A stretch of DNA of 64,000 nt from a virus: positions 186,001-250,000 of the IMG/VR virus record IMGVR_UViG_3300023278_002893. The stretch is one strand, 5' to 3'. The stretch's first letter is position 1; the number at the start of each line of letters is the position of its first letter. The notes under the pieces are model-generated. The model had not been told where the DNA came from, made no database searches, and was given only the letters and a program-made list of their open reading frames with translations. Both the position numbers and the translations under genes were made by a program. This document shows, one piece after another, positions 1 to 8,454 of this stretch.

Positions 1-670
1 CAGAAGCTGACGGGACTCGCCGCTCTCGGGTGACTTGCGCCATCTTCTGAGCAACATCGCGTACCATAGATACACACTTTTCGTCTTTCGGATCACAACC
101 AAGGCTTTCTGCGATAGAAGCAACTTCCTTCTCATCGAGTTCTGCCTCGGTATCTTCTCCTGCTTCTTCGGAAGAGGATGCGTACTTAGTCTTAAGAGCC
201 ACAAGTTCACTCTTGTACGCTTCAAAAGATTCGTCATCAAAACTTCGAACCTTAGCATACTGACGCTCGGCCTCGTCACCCTCAAGGGCAACACCTGCGT
301 CTTCCAGGTCGGACATACGTCCGGCGGCAGTTTCCTCACGAGCGAGCGTCTCCAAAGCGGCCTCGGCCACCTCGGCTCGGCGAGATAGTGTTTCAATCTG
401 CGCCTCAAGTTCAACGGTTCTCTCATTAGCTGCAACCTCTGCCTCAGATGGGGCAGTGGTGTCCAGCTGCGCAAGAGCTTCCTCGTACTCGGCAATCTTA
501 GCGTCCTTCGCCTCAAGGGCCGCTCGTAGCTTCGCAAAAGTATCTCGTGCTTCAGTGAGAGCTTCCTCGGCTGCGGTTCGTGCGTGTGCCTCTTCGCGAG
601 AAGATAGCACCTCATCGACCTTAGCCTGGACAGCATTGTTGAACTCTTCAGGAGTCATTTCCTTTGTCAT
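1..670 (-). CDS. Scaffold-like coiled-coil head protein (partial, C-terminus off the left edge)
   Basis: Seen: an open frame from ATG at 670 runs to the window edge without a stop (223 codons). A strong SD (AAAGGAGG) lies 10 bases upstream. The product is acidic, Ala/Glu-rich and strongly helical, with long heptad-like stretches, no Cys in the first 190 residues and no recognisable enzyme motif. It lies downstream of terminase, portal and protease in transcription order, where tailed phages keep the scaffold before the major capsid gene. Inference: internal scaffolding protein that guides capsid assembly and is removed by the protease. A structural minor head protein is the alternative. Confidence 0.6.
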   Translation of the reverse strand, partial: MTKEMTPEEFNNAVQAKVDEVLSSREEAHARTAAEEALTEARDTFAKLRAALEAKDAKIAEYEEALAQLDTTAPSEAEVAANERTVELEAQIETLSRRAEVAEAALETLAREETAAGRMSDLEDAGVALEGDEAERQYAKVRSFDDESFEAYKSELVALKTKYASSSEEAGEDTEAELDEKEVASIAESLGCDPKDEKCVSMVRDVAQKMAQVTRERRVPSAS

Positions 671-841
671 GGTCGCTCTTCCTCCTTTAATAGAGTTTAT
701 ATTGGCTTTGAAGTTTCGTCCCCCAACGTAACTTGTTATCTGCCGTGGCGTGCGCTTTGTGTCACGCTTCCTCTCATCTACTCCGTATCCTATTCCTTGG
801 TTTTAATCCAGTAAACCAATTACTTAATACCTAATACCTAG

Positions 842-911
842 TGTCTTCGAAGACAATCTAGAAACCGTGTCAAACACGGCCTTGTGGTAACAGAGGCGCA
901 CCCCTGTTACC
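842..911 (-). terminator. Hairpin cluster in the 256-base gap before the scaffold-like gene
   Basis: Three inverted repeats lie in a row. TGTCTTCGAAGACA is a perfect palindrome at 842-855. CCGTGT-N3-ACACGG sits at 865-879. An 11-bp stem at 886-911 (GGTAACAGAGG-N4-CCCCTGTTACC, one wobble) is the strongest. Read on the minus strand they follow the stop of the gene at 927-1451, but only short T-runs follow, so termination may be partial or the hairpins may stabilise or process the mRNA. The rest of the gap, 671-841, holds only the SD of the scaffold-like gene. Confidence 0.45.
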
Positions 912-926
912 GAATACTTGTGGTAA

Positions 927-1451
927 TTAACTAGGTAAATCCATTCCCAATAACTTAATAGAAATACTATCAGCGCTGGTTCCTGAAGAGAGAACTGTAG
1001 TAGTACTTCCAAACTTGAAACTGATCGATACAATATTGTTTGTTGCGTCAGTATAAGCCTGGTTAAGAATCAAAGTAGAATCTGCCACATTATTACCATC
1101 GGTTCCACAGGCCACAAACTGTCCCCTGTAGGTCTTTTTAGCACCCGCAGAGCCGACCGACTCAAGGCCACCCGAAAAGTCCACCGCACTACCATCAACA
1201 GGCAACTCCACACAATTAATACCATCAAAATCAGAGGTGCTGTCCATAAGTCTGTAATTAGATTTAGTGTCGTCTAGATTATACTGAGCGATGATAGAAC
1301 CTCTACCGGAACCCTCGGTTGCAATCTTCACTTCCTTACCCTTGACAACAAGTTTAAGCATGTCGTGGGCAGTGTATCCCGAAACCGTAACTTCGTTCGT
1401 CGAGGTCAAAGATCCCTCTGTACTAGCTAGAACTTCCCATTCTCCTACCAT
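927..1451 (-). CDS. Hypothetical head-module protein, 174 aa
   Basis: ATG at 1451 with GGAGG upstream. The product is rich in Ser, Thr, Gly and Val with alternating hydrophobic residues, typical of beta-rich virion proteins, and has no signal peptide or membrane segment. It sits between the protease region and the scaffold-like gene, with an apparent terminator just upstream, so it may be made at its own level. A decoration or head-fibre role is possible. I do not recognise the family. Confidence 0.7.
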   Translation of the reverse strand: MVGEWEVLASTEGSLTSTNEVTVSGYTAHDMLKLVVKGKEVKIATEGSGRGSIIAQYNLDDTKSNYRLMDSTSDFDGINCVELPVDGSAVDFSGGLESVGSAGAKKTYRGQFVACGTDGNNVADSTLILNQAYTDATNNIVSISFKFGSTTTVLSSGTSADSISIKLLGMDLPS

Positions 1452-1505
1452 ACGTAATACCTCCTTTTAGTTTATTTTTTATTAAATAAACAAAGAAAGT
1501 AAAAC

Positions 1506-1525
1506 GGCCCCTATAGGGTGGGGCC
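1506..1525 (-). terminator. Candidate intrinsic terminator
   Basis: GGCCCC (1506-1511) pairs with GGGGCC (1520-1525) around an 8-base loop. On the minus strand the stem is followed by GTTTTACTTTC, a moderate T-rich tail. It lies after the 66-residue gene and before the 174-residue gene, so it could lower or end transcription there. The surrounding gap (1452-1596) shows nothing else apart from the SD of the downstream gene. Confidence 0.55.
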
Positions 1526-1596
1526 CGGCCCTAATAAATATTACGACGCTCATAACTTCAAAGTGTGGTTATTTGAACTATTTAATAACTAAATGG

Positions 1597-1797
1597 TTAA
1601 GGTAACAGAACCGCTATACCACTAGTAACCACATCTACATACACACCACCAACAGGTACACCACTCGCAGTAGCATCGAGAGGACCATTAGCAGTTAAAA
1701 GACCGTTAAATGCAAGTGCTAATCCAAGTTTACCATCATCTCGGTACAGCTGTCCCACAGGGGTTACTGTAACGTTCTGCTGATCTGGCTTTGCCAT
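1597..1797 (-). CDS. Small hypothetical head-module protein, 66 aa
   Basis: ATG at 1797 with a textbook SD (GGAGGAAGGTT). The protein is Gly/Val/Ala-rich with short beta-like runs, no Cys and no membrane segment. Its place beside the prohead protease suggests a small capsid-associated or decoration protein. This is inference from position only. Confidence 0.65.
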   Translation of the reverse strand: MAKPDQQNVTVTPVGQLYRDDGKLGLALAFNGLLTANGPLDATASGVPVGGVYVDVVTSGIAVLLP

Positions 1798-1809
1798 AAC
1801 CTTCCTCCT

Positions 1810-2025
1810 TTATTCAGACTTTCTTGTAAAAATCAGCTGATCTTTTGTTATTTTAAATTCACCAATACTCGCTACAGCCTTCGATAAGAAGACAATAGTA
1901 TCTTGCCTATTAAGAAGCTCAACGGCTTGCTCAACGGCACGTTCCCGATCATCGCCGGCATCCACTATAGTAGGGCCAGATCCGACGAGTAAAAGAAAAC
2001 CAGAAGCTTTCTTGCGGTCAGCCAT
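1810..2025 (-). CDS. 71-codon frame, probably the 3' part of a frameshifted protease product
   Basis: Seen: ATG at 2025 has no convincing SD, whereas its neighbours have GGAGG-type sites. The same frame is open upstream, with no stop, all the way to the A10 run at 2137-2146 inside the end of the protease gene. A -1 slip there would append 109 residues to the protease and end with this frame's last residues. As a separate gene it would encode a 71-residue alpha/beta protein of unknown function. I think fusion by frameshift, or a homopolymer sequencing error, is more likely than independent initiation. Confidence 0.5.
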   Translation of the reverse strand: MADRKKASGFLLLVGSGPTIVDAGDDRERAVEQAVELLNRQDTIVFLSKAVASIGEFKITKDQLIFTRKSE

Positions 2026-2129
2026 AGGATTTAACTCGTGAGCTTTCCTAAATGCGTCTATTTTGTGTCTGAATCTTTCGACAGAGTTGTCGGAAATTAC
2101 GGAAGAAGCGTCAATTGACTGGCTGCTAA

Positions 2130-3545
2130 TTACGAATTTTTTTTTTCAGTCTCAATCACAAAATCCCTAAGAGAGTTTCGGAGAGACTGCGCCTCGTCAT
2201 GAAGTCGAACAATTTGATCTTGTCGTTCCGTTAGGGGCTCTACCGATGCGTCTACTTTATTAGTAACTGCGGGCAGAACAAGATCAGTGGTAAAACTATT
2301 ACCCGGTGTATTAGACAAGAATTCACGTACGGTCTTAGTAAATGCACCAGTGTCATCGGGGTTATTGGTCATAGAGTTTTTCTGATTTCGAAGACACTCG
2401 GGAGCTTTGGCGGTAGCACCAATAACAGGGCAGTGCTCCTCGAACAGAGCACAATAATGCTCCTGAATGACAGCACCTTCGGATTGATCTAGTGCGTTGT
2501 ACTTGGTCAGTCTCTTCTTGAAACTTACACAGGTACCGTCAATATTGCTCCCCACATAACCTGGACCAGGAAGACCACCCCCACTCCAACGAGCGGCTAC
2601 TTCCTTATTAGGGCTAACCGTAAGTACTCTGCTGATTCCTCCGGTCTCCTCATCAAGCTCGAGATAAAGTTTAGGGGCATCTTCGTCCGTCTGAACTGTA
2701 GAAACCTCTACTAAATTATCTGCCATTTCGACCTCCTTGTCAACCTGGGTTTCCCCTGCGGTTTCAGAAAGTACTACTTTGTGTCCTCGGAGATTATCAA
2801 TCATTTCTAGATCCACAACCTGCTCTCCCTTCTCCATCTGCTCACGTCGAGCTGCTGTCTCCATGATGATAGAGTGGGGGTTTGCAGGATTCTTAACAAT
2901 ACCCATCCCACTAAAGGTAATATGTCGAAGAACCCGCGCGACCTGTCGGACACCCATCTCCCTATGACCCGCCATTACCTTTACAAAACCACCTACCAGC
3001 TCATCAGGATCATACCCCAACGCCTGGGCCTCGTCACGTGTGATGATAGTATTGCCGATCTTAATGTCGAAGTCTTTAAAGAAACACTCCATGCTAACCT
3101 TCCACGCGCCTGCAGAAATTTCCTCTGCATACTCGGGGAAGCGCATCTTGTGGATAACACCTGCTACTGCAATGTCCATATCCACACCATCCAGATCCTG
3201 GGAAGCTTTTTCATAATCTGCCATAACTACCAGAGGATCAAACTGGCTACCATCCTTATACATATAAGCACATTCATAGATATGGCCGATGACCTTATCT
3301 TCCTCATGCTCGATATCAATGGCTTTATGCACTACAGTGTTGTGTGCCTTCATCATCTCTGATGGCAAGAAATGTGCACCATTCTTGTTAGTCCCTGCCG
3401 AGACCAGACAAGAGCGCATATATTGAAGATCCTGCTGCTTTTCATCAGGAAAAGCGAGCACGGCAGCTTTCTCCATCGCAGCCTTCTCTACCTCCTGCTC
3501 CACCTCAATGGGTGCATATACTCTAATCTTATTCTCTTCGACCAT
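2130..3545 (-). CDS. Prohead protease with C-terminal extension
   Basis: ATG at 3545, overlapping the stop of the preceding gene (TAATG) with GAGGACAA as SD; 471 aa. The N-terminal 230 residues resemble phage capsid maturation proteases: a motif IEHEEDKVIGHI (about residues 78-89) offers the catalytic His, and WKVSMEC (about 147-153) the Ser. Then follow NPANPHS and a long, probably scaffold-like, tail containing several Cys. In this family the protease cuts scaffold and capsid N-termini during head maturation. It sits between the portal and scaffold-like genes, the usual place. A possible -1 frameshift at its end would extend it to 578 residues. Confidence 0.75.
   Translation of the reverse strand: MVEENKIRVYAPIEVEQEVEKAAMEKAAVLAFPDEKQQDLQYMRSCLVSAGTNKNGAHFLPSEMMKAHNTVVHKAIDIEHEEDKVIGHIYECAYMYKDGSQFDPLVVMADYEKASQDLDGVDMDIAVAGVIHKMRFPEYAEEISAGAWKVSMECFFKDFDIKIGNTIITRDEAQALGYDPDELVGGFVKVMAGHREMGVRQVARVLRHITFSGMGIVKNPANPHSIIMETAARREQMEKGEQVVDLEMIDNLRGHKVVLSETAGETQVDKEVEMADNLVEVSTVQTDEDAPKLYLELDEETGGISRVLTVSPNKEVAARWSGGGLPGPGYVGSNIDGTCVSFKKRLTKYNALDQSEGAVIQEHYCALFEEHCPVIGATAKAPECLRNQKNSMTNNPDDTGAFTKTVREFLSNTPGNSFTTDLVLPAVTNKVDASVEPLTERQDQIVRLHDEAQSLRNSLRDFVIETEKKNS
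2137..2146 (-). other. A10 slippery run at the 3' end of the protease gene
   Basis: On the minus strand the codons GAA AAA AAA AAT TCG TAA contain ten consecutive A. A -1 slip on A AAA AAA changes the reading to AAA TTC GTA ATT and stays open for 109 codons into the next annotated frame. Such runs cause ribosomal or transcriptional slippage in bacteria. They are also common sites of sequencing error. Confidence 0.5.
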
Positions 3546-3725
3546 TTATTGTCCTCCCAACTCGGCTTCAGCTATTGCCGTGGCGGTATTCTCTTCTGAG
3601 TTTTCTTCGTCCTCTTTGAGAACCTTGTAAAGCTCATCTAACTTTTCTAAAGTCTGCTCACTTCTACGCTTAGTCTTTTGCTTAATCTCTGCTACTGTGG
3701 CTTCCATTGATTCTAGGTTTTGCAT
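3546..3725 (-). CDS. Small coiled-coil head-module protein, 59 aa
   Basis: I chose ATG at 3725 because GGAGG lies 10 bases upstream; a GTG at 3743 in the same frame overlaps that SD. The protein is highly charged with heptad-like Leu/Ile spacing (residues 5-45) and an acidic tail. The stop overlaps the protease start. Function unknown; a small scaffold or assembly cofactor would fit. Confidence 0.55.
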   Translation of the reverse strand: MQNLESMEATVAEIKQKTKRRSEQTLEKLDELYKVLKEDEENSEENTATAIAEAELGGQ

Positions 3726-3743
3726 CGGATTTCTATCCTCCAC

Positions 3744-3986
3744 TTAGTCTGAATTCCGTTTAAAGACCTTTATCAAAAGATCTATTGAATCGTCCAGTTT
3801 GTGAGCGAGCTCTTCATAGCGTTCTTTGCTCTCGGTCACATCACTGATTCTCTCACGGTAGAGAGTTAGCAACTGATCTTGTAACTTATTTTTTTCTTGA
3901 TAAAGATAATAAATAACACTACATAGTCCGACTCCTATTAGAGCAAAAAGACCATGCGCCTTAAATATTTCATTTAAGAGATCCAT
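3744..3986 (-). CDS. Membrane-anchored coiled-coil protein, 80 aa
   Basis: One clear membrane segment lies at about residues 12-29 (LFALIGVGLCSVIYYLY). It is followed by a charged helix of 45 residues predicted to be a coiled coil. The layout (short periplasmic or outer N-end, one TM, cytoplasmic coil) is seen in small phage head-module and lysis proteins, but no family is recognised. It lies between the Cys-repeat protein and the protease. Confidence 0.55.
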   Translation of the reverse strand: MDLLNEIFKAHGLFALIGVGLCSVIYYLYQEKNKLQDQLLTLYRERISDVTESKERYEELAHKLDDSIDLLIKVFKRNSD

Positions 3987-4004
3987 AAGACTTCTGCCCT
4001 CCTA

Positions 4005-4262
4005 TTATGCTTGTGATATTGGGGATTCCGGCGCGCAAAGGCCTAAGTTATTTAAAATAAATCCCTCAGGGCACTCAAGAGTGCCTACCGGTTCAGCCCC
4101 CTCCACATTAGTAATAGGGATACAAGAACCCGATTTCGGATCAAAGACTTCCTCAGGTCTACACTGCGGATGGAACTCCTGAGGATCAGTTATCTGACTT
4201 TTGTCAGACCATCCTCTTAGGATTTTCCCAAGTTGGCCGCGATGATCTGGCGAGCATGCCAC
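4005..4262 (-). CDS. Cys-repeat extension frame, likely reached by -1 frameshift
   Basis: Seen: the frame overlaps the end of the 780-residue gene. Its only plausible independent start is GTG at 4262 with a weak AGGA. It encodes two further Cys pairs of the same design as the upstream gene (C34/C47 at x12 spacing; C64/C76 at x11). A G GGA AAA heptamer at 4223-4229 lies in the correct frame to carry ribosomes from the long gene into this frame, giving a fusion of about 850 residues. Function unknown; independent translation is the alternative. Confidence 0.55.
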   Translation of the reverse strand: MACSPDHRGQLGKILRGWSDKSQITDPQEFHPQCRPEEVFDPKSGSCIPITNVEGAEPVGTLECPEGFILNNLGLCAPESPISQA

Positions 4263-6559
4263 AAAAGATGTTCCTGAGCATCAGCGACTGCCTGGTCTGC
4301 ATACCCATCTATCTTAGACGACCTGGCCAATGCATTTCGCAATCTTGCAACATCCACAGATGCGGTATCGTAAGAATCCTCTACATCTGGGGTATGGTGC
4401 ATTAGATTACGTCGAGTATGTCCGACTAGGGAAGGAGGAAAAGCCTCGTTGGGTAGGTCCTTAGCGGCTACCTTGGACTTCTCCTTGTTTCCTTCCTCTG
4501 TCTCGTTTAGAATAACATCAAGAGCAGAGATTATCTTAGCAAGAGACATGTTACCCACAGTGTCTCCTACCGAGGCAGTGTTTCCTGGATTTTGAGGGCT
4601 GGAACCAGCAGGGCGACTTTTGTCCATGCTGTCCAGTGGGCGACAAATTTTATTCTTAGCATCCCAAATAGTGTCCTTAGGACAATCACTGGGGAGATTA
4701 AGTTTGCCAGCTGGAGCATCAACCAGTCCTTCTCTGTTTCCTGGGTTGGCATCAGCACTCTCATCTTCCGACTTACCCTTAAACGCACCCTTACGAGGCA
4801 TGCACTTTTTGGTAACAGGGTTCACGAACTGTCCCTCAGGACAACCAGGACCTCCCTTGTTACCCGGACCAGACGTGGTAGTCTGAGCCTCGTCCTCGGC
4901 GGACTTGGCTTTCTTCTTTTTCTTATTGTCTTTCTTGTCGTCTTTCTTATCTCCGTCTTTGCCCTTTTTCTTATCCAACATCTTCTGGATGAAGGGAGGT
5001 ATGAATGCATCTTCCTCACTGGACTTCGTATTCTTACTGGAGTCTAGAGGATCACAATCTTGCTTATCCGCATTCCAGATAGTACCCTTAGGGCAATCCT
5101 GAGGCAGTCTAGCAGGTCTTCCCTCAGGCAAGGGAGTGATGTCTCTCTTAGCTGCTTTGCTAGTATCCATTTCGATGCACTTACGTGCACCGAAGTTGTA
5201 CATCTGGCCGGGAGGACACTGGAAATTAACAGGGTCTCTTCGACCCTCAGGCTGAACAGCCTGCTCTGTCTTGACAGCATCGTAAAATCCCTGCACCTTA
5301 GAGCAATTCTTAGACTCGGAACTCCATTCCATTCCAGGAGGGCAGGGTCCTTGATTTACCTCAGAAGACTGCTCCTTCTCATAGGAAGACATCCTCGCCG
5401 CAACAATCTCCTCACGAATAGGACGCATTAGGTCATTGATTACTTCAGCAAAATCTAAAGAAGTTTCAGCCTTAGCAAAATTATTGACCTCAATCTCACA
5501 TGCCTTGGCACGTGCTAGAATCTTTCGTCTAAGTGATGCCTTCTCTGAGGAGGAGAGACCCTTCGCCTGGTTGAATCTGGACATCGCGTTTCTAACACGA
5601 GCGCAGGTGTCTAACGGAAACTTCCTCTTTCCAGGAACACCGAACGCACTGTCAGGCAGAGCATTACGCTGAGCGGATTTAATGGGCGCTGCAGACTCAT
5701 TACCTACCAAACTAGGAGAATCAACTGCGGTCGGGTCGTCGCCATACTCATAAACTTCCTGAGGAAGTGCGTGTCCAAAGTGCTGGGACTTATATCCCTT
5801 ACCAGAAAACTCCTCAACTATATAACCAGCTACATCGTGAGAATGTACCTCGTCCCCATAACCCTCGACGGAAGTCTTACCATTACCAGACGCATCTAGT
5901 GTTACTAGATGGGTGTGGCCGTGAAGGGGATCGGGGGAAGTCATAGCAACCTTACCACTCAGATAACGTGCCAGCTCCTGCTTCTCATCCTCAGTAAGTG
6001 CTGCGGATGACATCAGGGTGTCCTTGTTTAGAGGGATACACTGCCTAAGCTTAAAATCAAAAAGCTGCTTAGGGGGGCACTGGAAATTAACAGTGTCTCG
6101 GCGGCCCTCAGGATCCATATTAACAATCTCCTGATGTCCCCCAGTTCCTGGAGCAGCTGCTTCTTCTACTACATACTCGTTAGCCTCAGTCATTGCAAAC
6201 TCATCGCTAGTCTCAGACTCTGCTTCTTCCAGAGTAACACATCGTCTCTGGATAAAAGAAAAAGTCGTGCCCGCTGAGCACGACTCCGGTTCATCCATAT
6301 CATCTGCGTCAATTGCGACCTCGGTCTGGGACAGAACCTCCACAGACGCGGTACCTCGCCACTCAGGGCCGTGATCAACATTCACACTTCGGCTCTCCAA
6401 CGTGTGATCAATGCTGCCCATGGGAAGACATCGACCACTTGCAGGATCCTTACGATGTCCTTCGGGACAGTCTTCGTTCAACTCAATAGCGAACTCTCTC
6501 ATCTCTGTAAGAAAATCTAAAGGATTATTTCCCTCGTTTGATTTATTATTGTCGGTCAT
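4217..6559 (-). CDS. Large head-module protein with eight C-x12-C repeats
   Basis: 780 aa, ATG at 6559 with GGAGGACAT upstream. Eight Cys pairs have identical 13-residue offset: 31/44, 94/107, 161/174, 406/419, 448/461, 489/502, 573/586 and 626/639. They usually read CPxG near the first Cys and CxPL or CxPM near the second. Between them lie a His-rich stretch (HGHTH at 213, HSH at 239) and two copies of a domain common in phage head proteins: LPDSAFGVPGKRKFPLD...RNAMSRFNQ (about 301-360) and a divergent LPNEAF...RNALARS (about 702-747). A Lys-rich low-complexity linker covers 525-552. It follows the portal gene. Function unknown; the Cys pairs could be small metal or disulphide knots. Confidence 0.75.
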   Translation of the reverse strand: MTDNNKSNEGNNPLDFLTEMREFAIELNEDCPEGHRKDPASGRCLPMGSIDHTLESRSVNVDHGPEWRGTASVEVLSQTEVAIDADDMDEPESCSAGTTFSFIQRRCVTLEEAESETSDEFAMTEANEYVVEEAAAPGTGGHQEIVNMDPEGRRDTVNFQCPPKQLFDFKLRQCIPLNKDTLMSSAALTEDEKQELARYLSGKVAMTSPDPLHGHTHLVTLDASGNGKTSVEGYGDEVHSHDVAGYIVEEFSGKGYKSQHFGHALPQEVYEYGDDPTAVDSPSLVGNESAAPIKSAQRNALPDSAFGVPGKRKFPLDTCARVRNAMSRFNQAKGLSSSEKASLRRKILARAKACEIEVNNFAKAETSLDFAEVINDLMRPIREEIVAARMSSYEKEQSSEVNQGPCPPGMEWSSESKNCSKVQGFYDAVKTEQAVQPEGRRDPVNFQCPPGQMYNFGARKCIEMDTSKAAKRDITPLPEGRPARLPQDCPKGTIWNADKQDCDPLDSSKNTKSSEEDAFIPPFIQKMLDKKKGKDGDKKDDKKDNKKKKKAKSAEDEAQTTTSGPGNKGGPGCPEGQFVNPVTKKCMPRKGAFKGKSEDESADANPGNREGLVDAPAGKLNLPSDCPKDTIWDAKNKICRPLDSMDKSRPAGSSPQNPGNTASVGDTVGNMSLAKIISALDVILNETEEGNKEKSKVAAKDLPNEAFPPSLVGHTRRNLMHHTPDVEDSYDTASVDVARLRNALARSSKIDGYADQAVADAQEHLLWHARQIIAANLGKS
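4223..4229 (-). other. Candidate -1 ribosomal frameshift site G GGA AAA
   Basis: Read on the minus strand the zero-frame codons are TTG GGA AAA TCC TAA. They form an X XXY YYZ heptamer two codons before the stop. After a -1 slip the next codons are ATC CTA AGA, in frame with the stop at 4005-4007. A six-bp hairpin (TCTGAC-AAAA-GTCAGA) starts 14 bases downstream. The lambda gpG-T frameshift uses the near-identical G GGA AAG. Confidence 0.55.
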
Positions 6560-6576
6560 TTTCTAATGTCCTCCGT

Positions 6577-8454
6577 TTAACTAGATTTACTTGGCTTTGT
6601 TGGTTTTGTGTTTGGTTTTGTAGATTTAGCTCGGGGCTTACCCCGTCCCTTTCGAGGCCGACCCTCGCTCGGAGTTCCCGTAGGGGTTCTCTGAATGTTC
6701 TGAATATTCTTCTGCAGGGATTGGATCTGATCTTGCATGTTTTTCTGGAAATCTTTAAGATCATCTTCTGTAACTGTAGTAGGCTTACCCCCCGGAGTAC
6801 CATCGCTCGTAGGTGCAACAGCCCCGGGTGCAACCTTGGGGTTGTACGGAGATCCAATAATGCCCAGAACTCCTGCTTGAACTGCGGGCGACTCCTGGAG
6901 CATGTTAGCATACTCGTTAGAGAAGTCGAAACCAAGCTTCTCAATACCGGTTTCATAAGAAATGATTCTTCGATCAATCATACCCTGGATGACGCTCATT
7001 AACATAATCTCATCCTTCAGAGTGTTCTCATCGAACCTAACCTTGGGATAACGATCGAAGCCCATTGCAAGTGCAACCTCTTCGTATTCGTGATCTATCC
7101 AACGTGTAACCACACGCCGGGCGTAATTAATCTCCTCAGCAAATGCCTTAGTGGCTGCCTCTATTGCCTTTGCGTTACCTGAAACCTCACCATCAATAAG
7201 GGCCCTAGTGACTCCCATGGACTGGCTTAGATCATCATTGACTTGTTCGAATTTACTCTGTCCTAGAATATTGTCAATCTCGGGAAAGGTGATCTTCTCT
7301 ACCTCCAGGGTGTGGTTCCACACGACATCAAAACTCTTACTAGAAGTATCGAACAACTGAGCGATTGCTTCTAACTGGGACTGATCAGTAACCGGATGCT
7401 CATCATTACCAATAGTTATCTTAAGAATATAGTTTGTAATTCCATCCAAGGTGGAGAAATCTGCCTTCTTTAATTCTTCCTTGTAGCGAATATCATCCAA
7501 AGCCCTAGAAAGCTTAGGCTTGGGGTACCGCTCATAATCCTGACGTCGATAATCACACTTTCCTACCAACTCCGGTGGAAGCAGCACAGGTTTGTCCTTC
7601 TTTACCTGATCTTTAAGTTCTTTAGGTAGGCTGTTAAGAAAAGCCTTCTGCTCTTTAGTCAGCTTAGAAGTATTCTTAAGCATTTTTTTCAACTCTTTGA
7701 AAGCTTGAGGCTTAAGTAGAGTTTCTGTCTGGTTAAATAACAAAGGACCTTGGATAACTACTAATCTAGGATCTAGAATTGTGTATTGTAAGGGTATAAA
7801 AGCCTTAGACCATATTTTCTTAGCAGCGCCCCATTCCGTATGTGCTTGTAATTTCTGTAGATCAGAGGTAGTTGAGAACATATTAGCTTTGGCTACGCGC
7901 TTGATCGTCTTATCAAAATCTTCTGGCTTCAACTTAGGCGCAAACTTACCCGCAATCTTGAAGGTCCTTACAAGTCCTACTCTAAAGAAGTCAAAGAATA
8001 TCTTCTCAACAGTTTCATGGAATCCAATCTCCCTAGTCCATGTATCATAAAAAAGTTTAATGGCGGGATCATCTATATCATTCTTAAAGCCCTTCGCGGC
8101 AAAGTTGGTTAGTGTGTCAATGACGGTGCCGATGTGTCCTTGAGAATGATAGGTATTAATTGCTGTATCGTAAAGCTGCTCGGGTCGTGCCTGTGTTACT
8201 TGCGGCTTACCAATAAGTAGATCAACATCTACACGTCGAAGCCAATCTCGAGAAATATTACGACCGCCCGTCCAAAACTTCATAGGATGTGGGTCTCCGT
8301 CTTTTCCTGTAAGAAACGCTAACTCCTTAACACCCCTACCCTCGGGACCAACATCAATCTCCATGGAATGAGAACCATCACCATTATCCTCATAGGAGAG
8401 AACTTCAGCATTTTCTAGACCCGCATTAAGCTTCTCTTTAACATCGTCGGACAT
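6577..8454 (-). CDS. Portal protein
   Basis: 625 aa, directly downstream of the terminase large subunit (1-base spacing). Features typical of portals: a mixed N-terminal domain with WLRRVDVDLL, a long alpha-helical middle including NILGQSKFEQVNDDLSQSMG and ARRVVTRWIDHEYEEVALAMGF, a Gly/Pro linker, then a coiled-coil and very basic Lys/Arg/Pro tail (about 575-625). Portals form the dodecameric vertex ring through which DNA is packaged and ejected. The call rests on position plus overall architecture; no single catalytic motif exists for this family. Confidence 0.8.
   Translation of the reverse strand: MSDDVKEKLNAGLENAEVLSYEDNGDGSHSMEIDVGPEGRGVKELAFLTGKDGDPHPMKFWTGGRNISRDWLRRVDVDLLIGKPQVTQARPEQLYDTAINTYHSQGHIGTVIDTLTNFAAKGFKNDIDDPAIKLFYDTWTREIGFHETVEKIFFDFFRVGLVRTFKIAGKFAPKLKPEDFDKTIKRVAKANMFSTTSDLQKLQAHTEWGAAKKIWSKAFIPLQYTILDPRLVVIQGPLLFNQTETLLKPQAFKELKKMLKNTSKLTKEQKAFLNSLPKELKDQVKKDKPVLLPPELVGKCDYRRQDYERYPKPKLSRALDDIRYKEELKKADFSTLDGITNYILKITIGNDEHPVTDQSQLEAIAQLFDTSSKSFDVVWNHTLEVEKITFPEIDNILGQSKFEQVNDDLSQSMGVTRALIDGEVSGNAKAIEAATKAFAEEINYARRVVTRWIDHEYEEVALAMGFDRYPKVRFDENTLKDEIMLMSVIQGMIDRRIISYETGIEKLGFDFSNEYANMLQESPAVQAGVLGIIGSPYNPKVAPGAVAPTSDGTPGGKPTTVTEDDLKDFQKNMQDQIQSLQKNIQNIQRTPTGTPSEGRPRKGRGKPRAKSTKPNTKPTKPSKSS

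Noticed and set aside
3546-3743. GTG at 3743 as the start of the small coiled-coil gene
   Set aside because: It overlaps the SD that serves the ATG at 3725.
4592-5047. 151-codon plus-strand frame
   Set aside because: Lies wholly opposite the 780-residue gene; hydrophobic low-complexity translation of a Lys-rich coding stretch.
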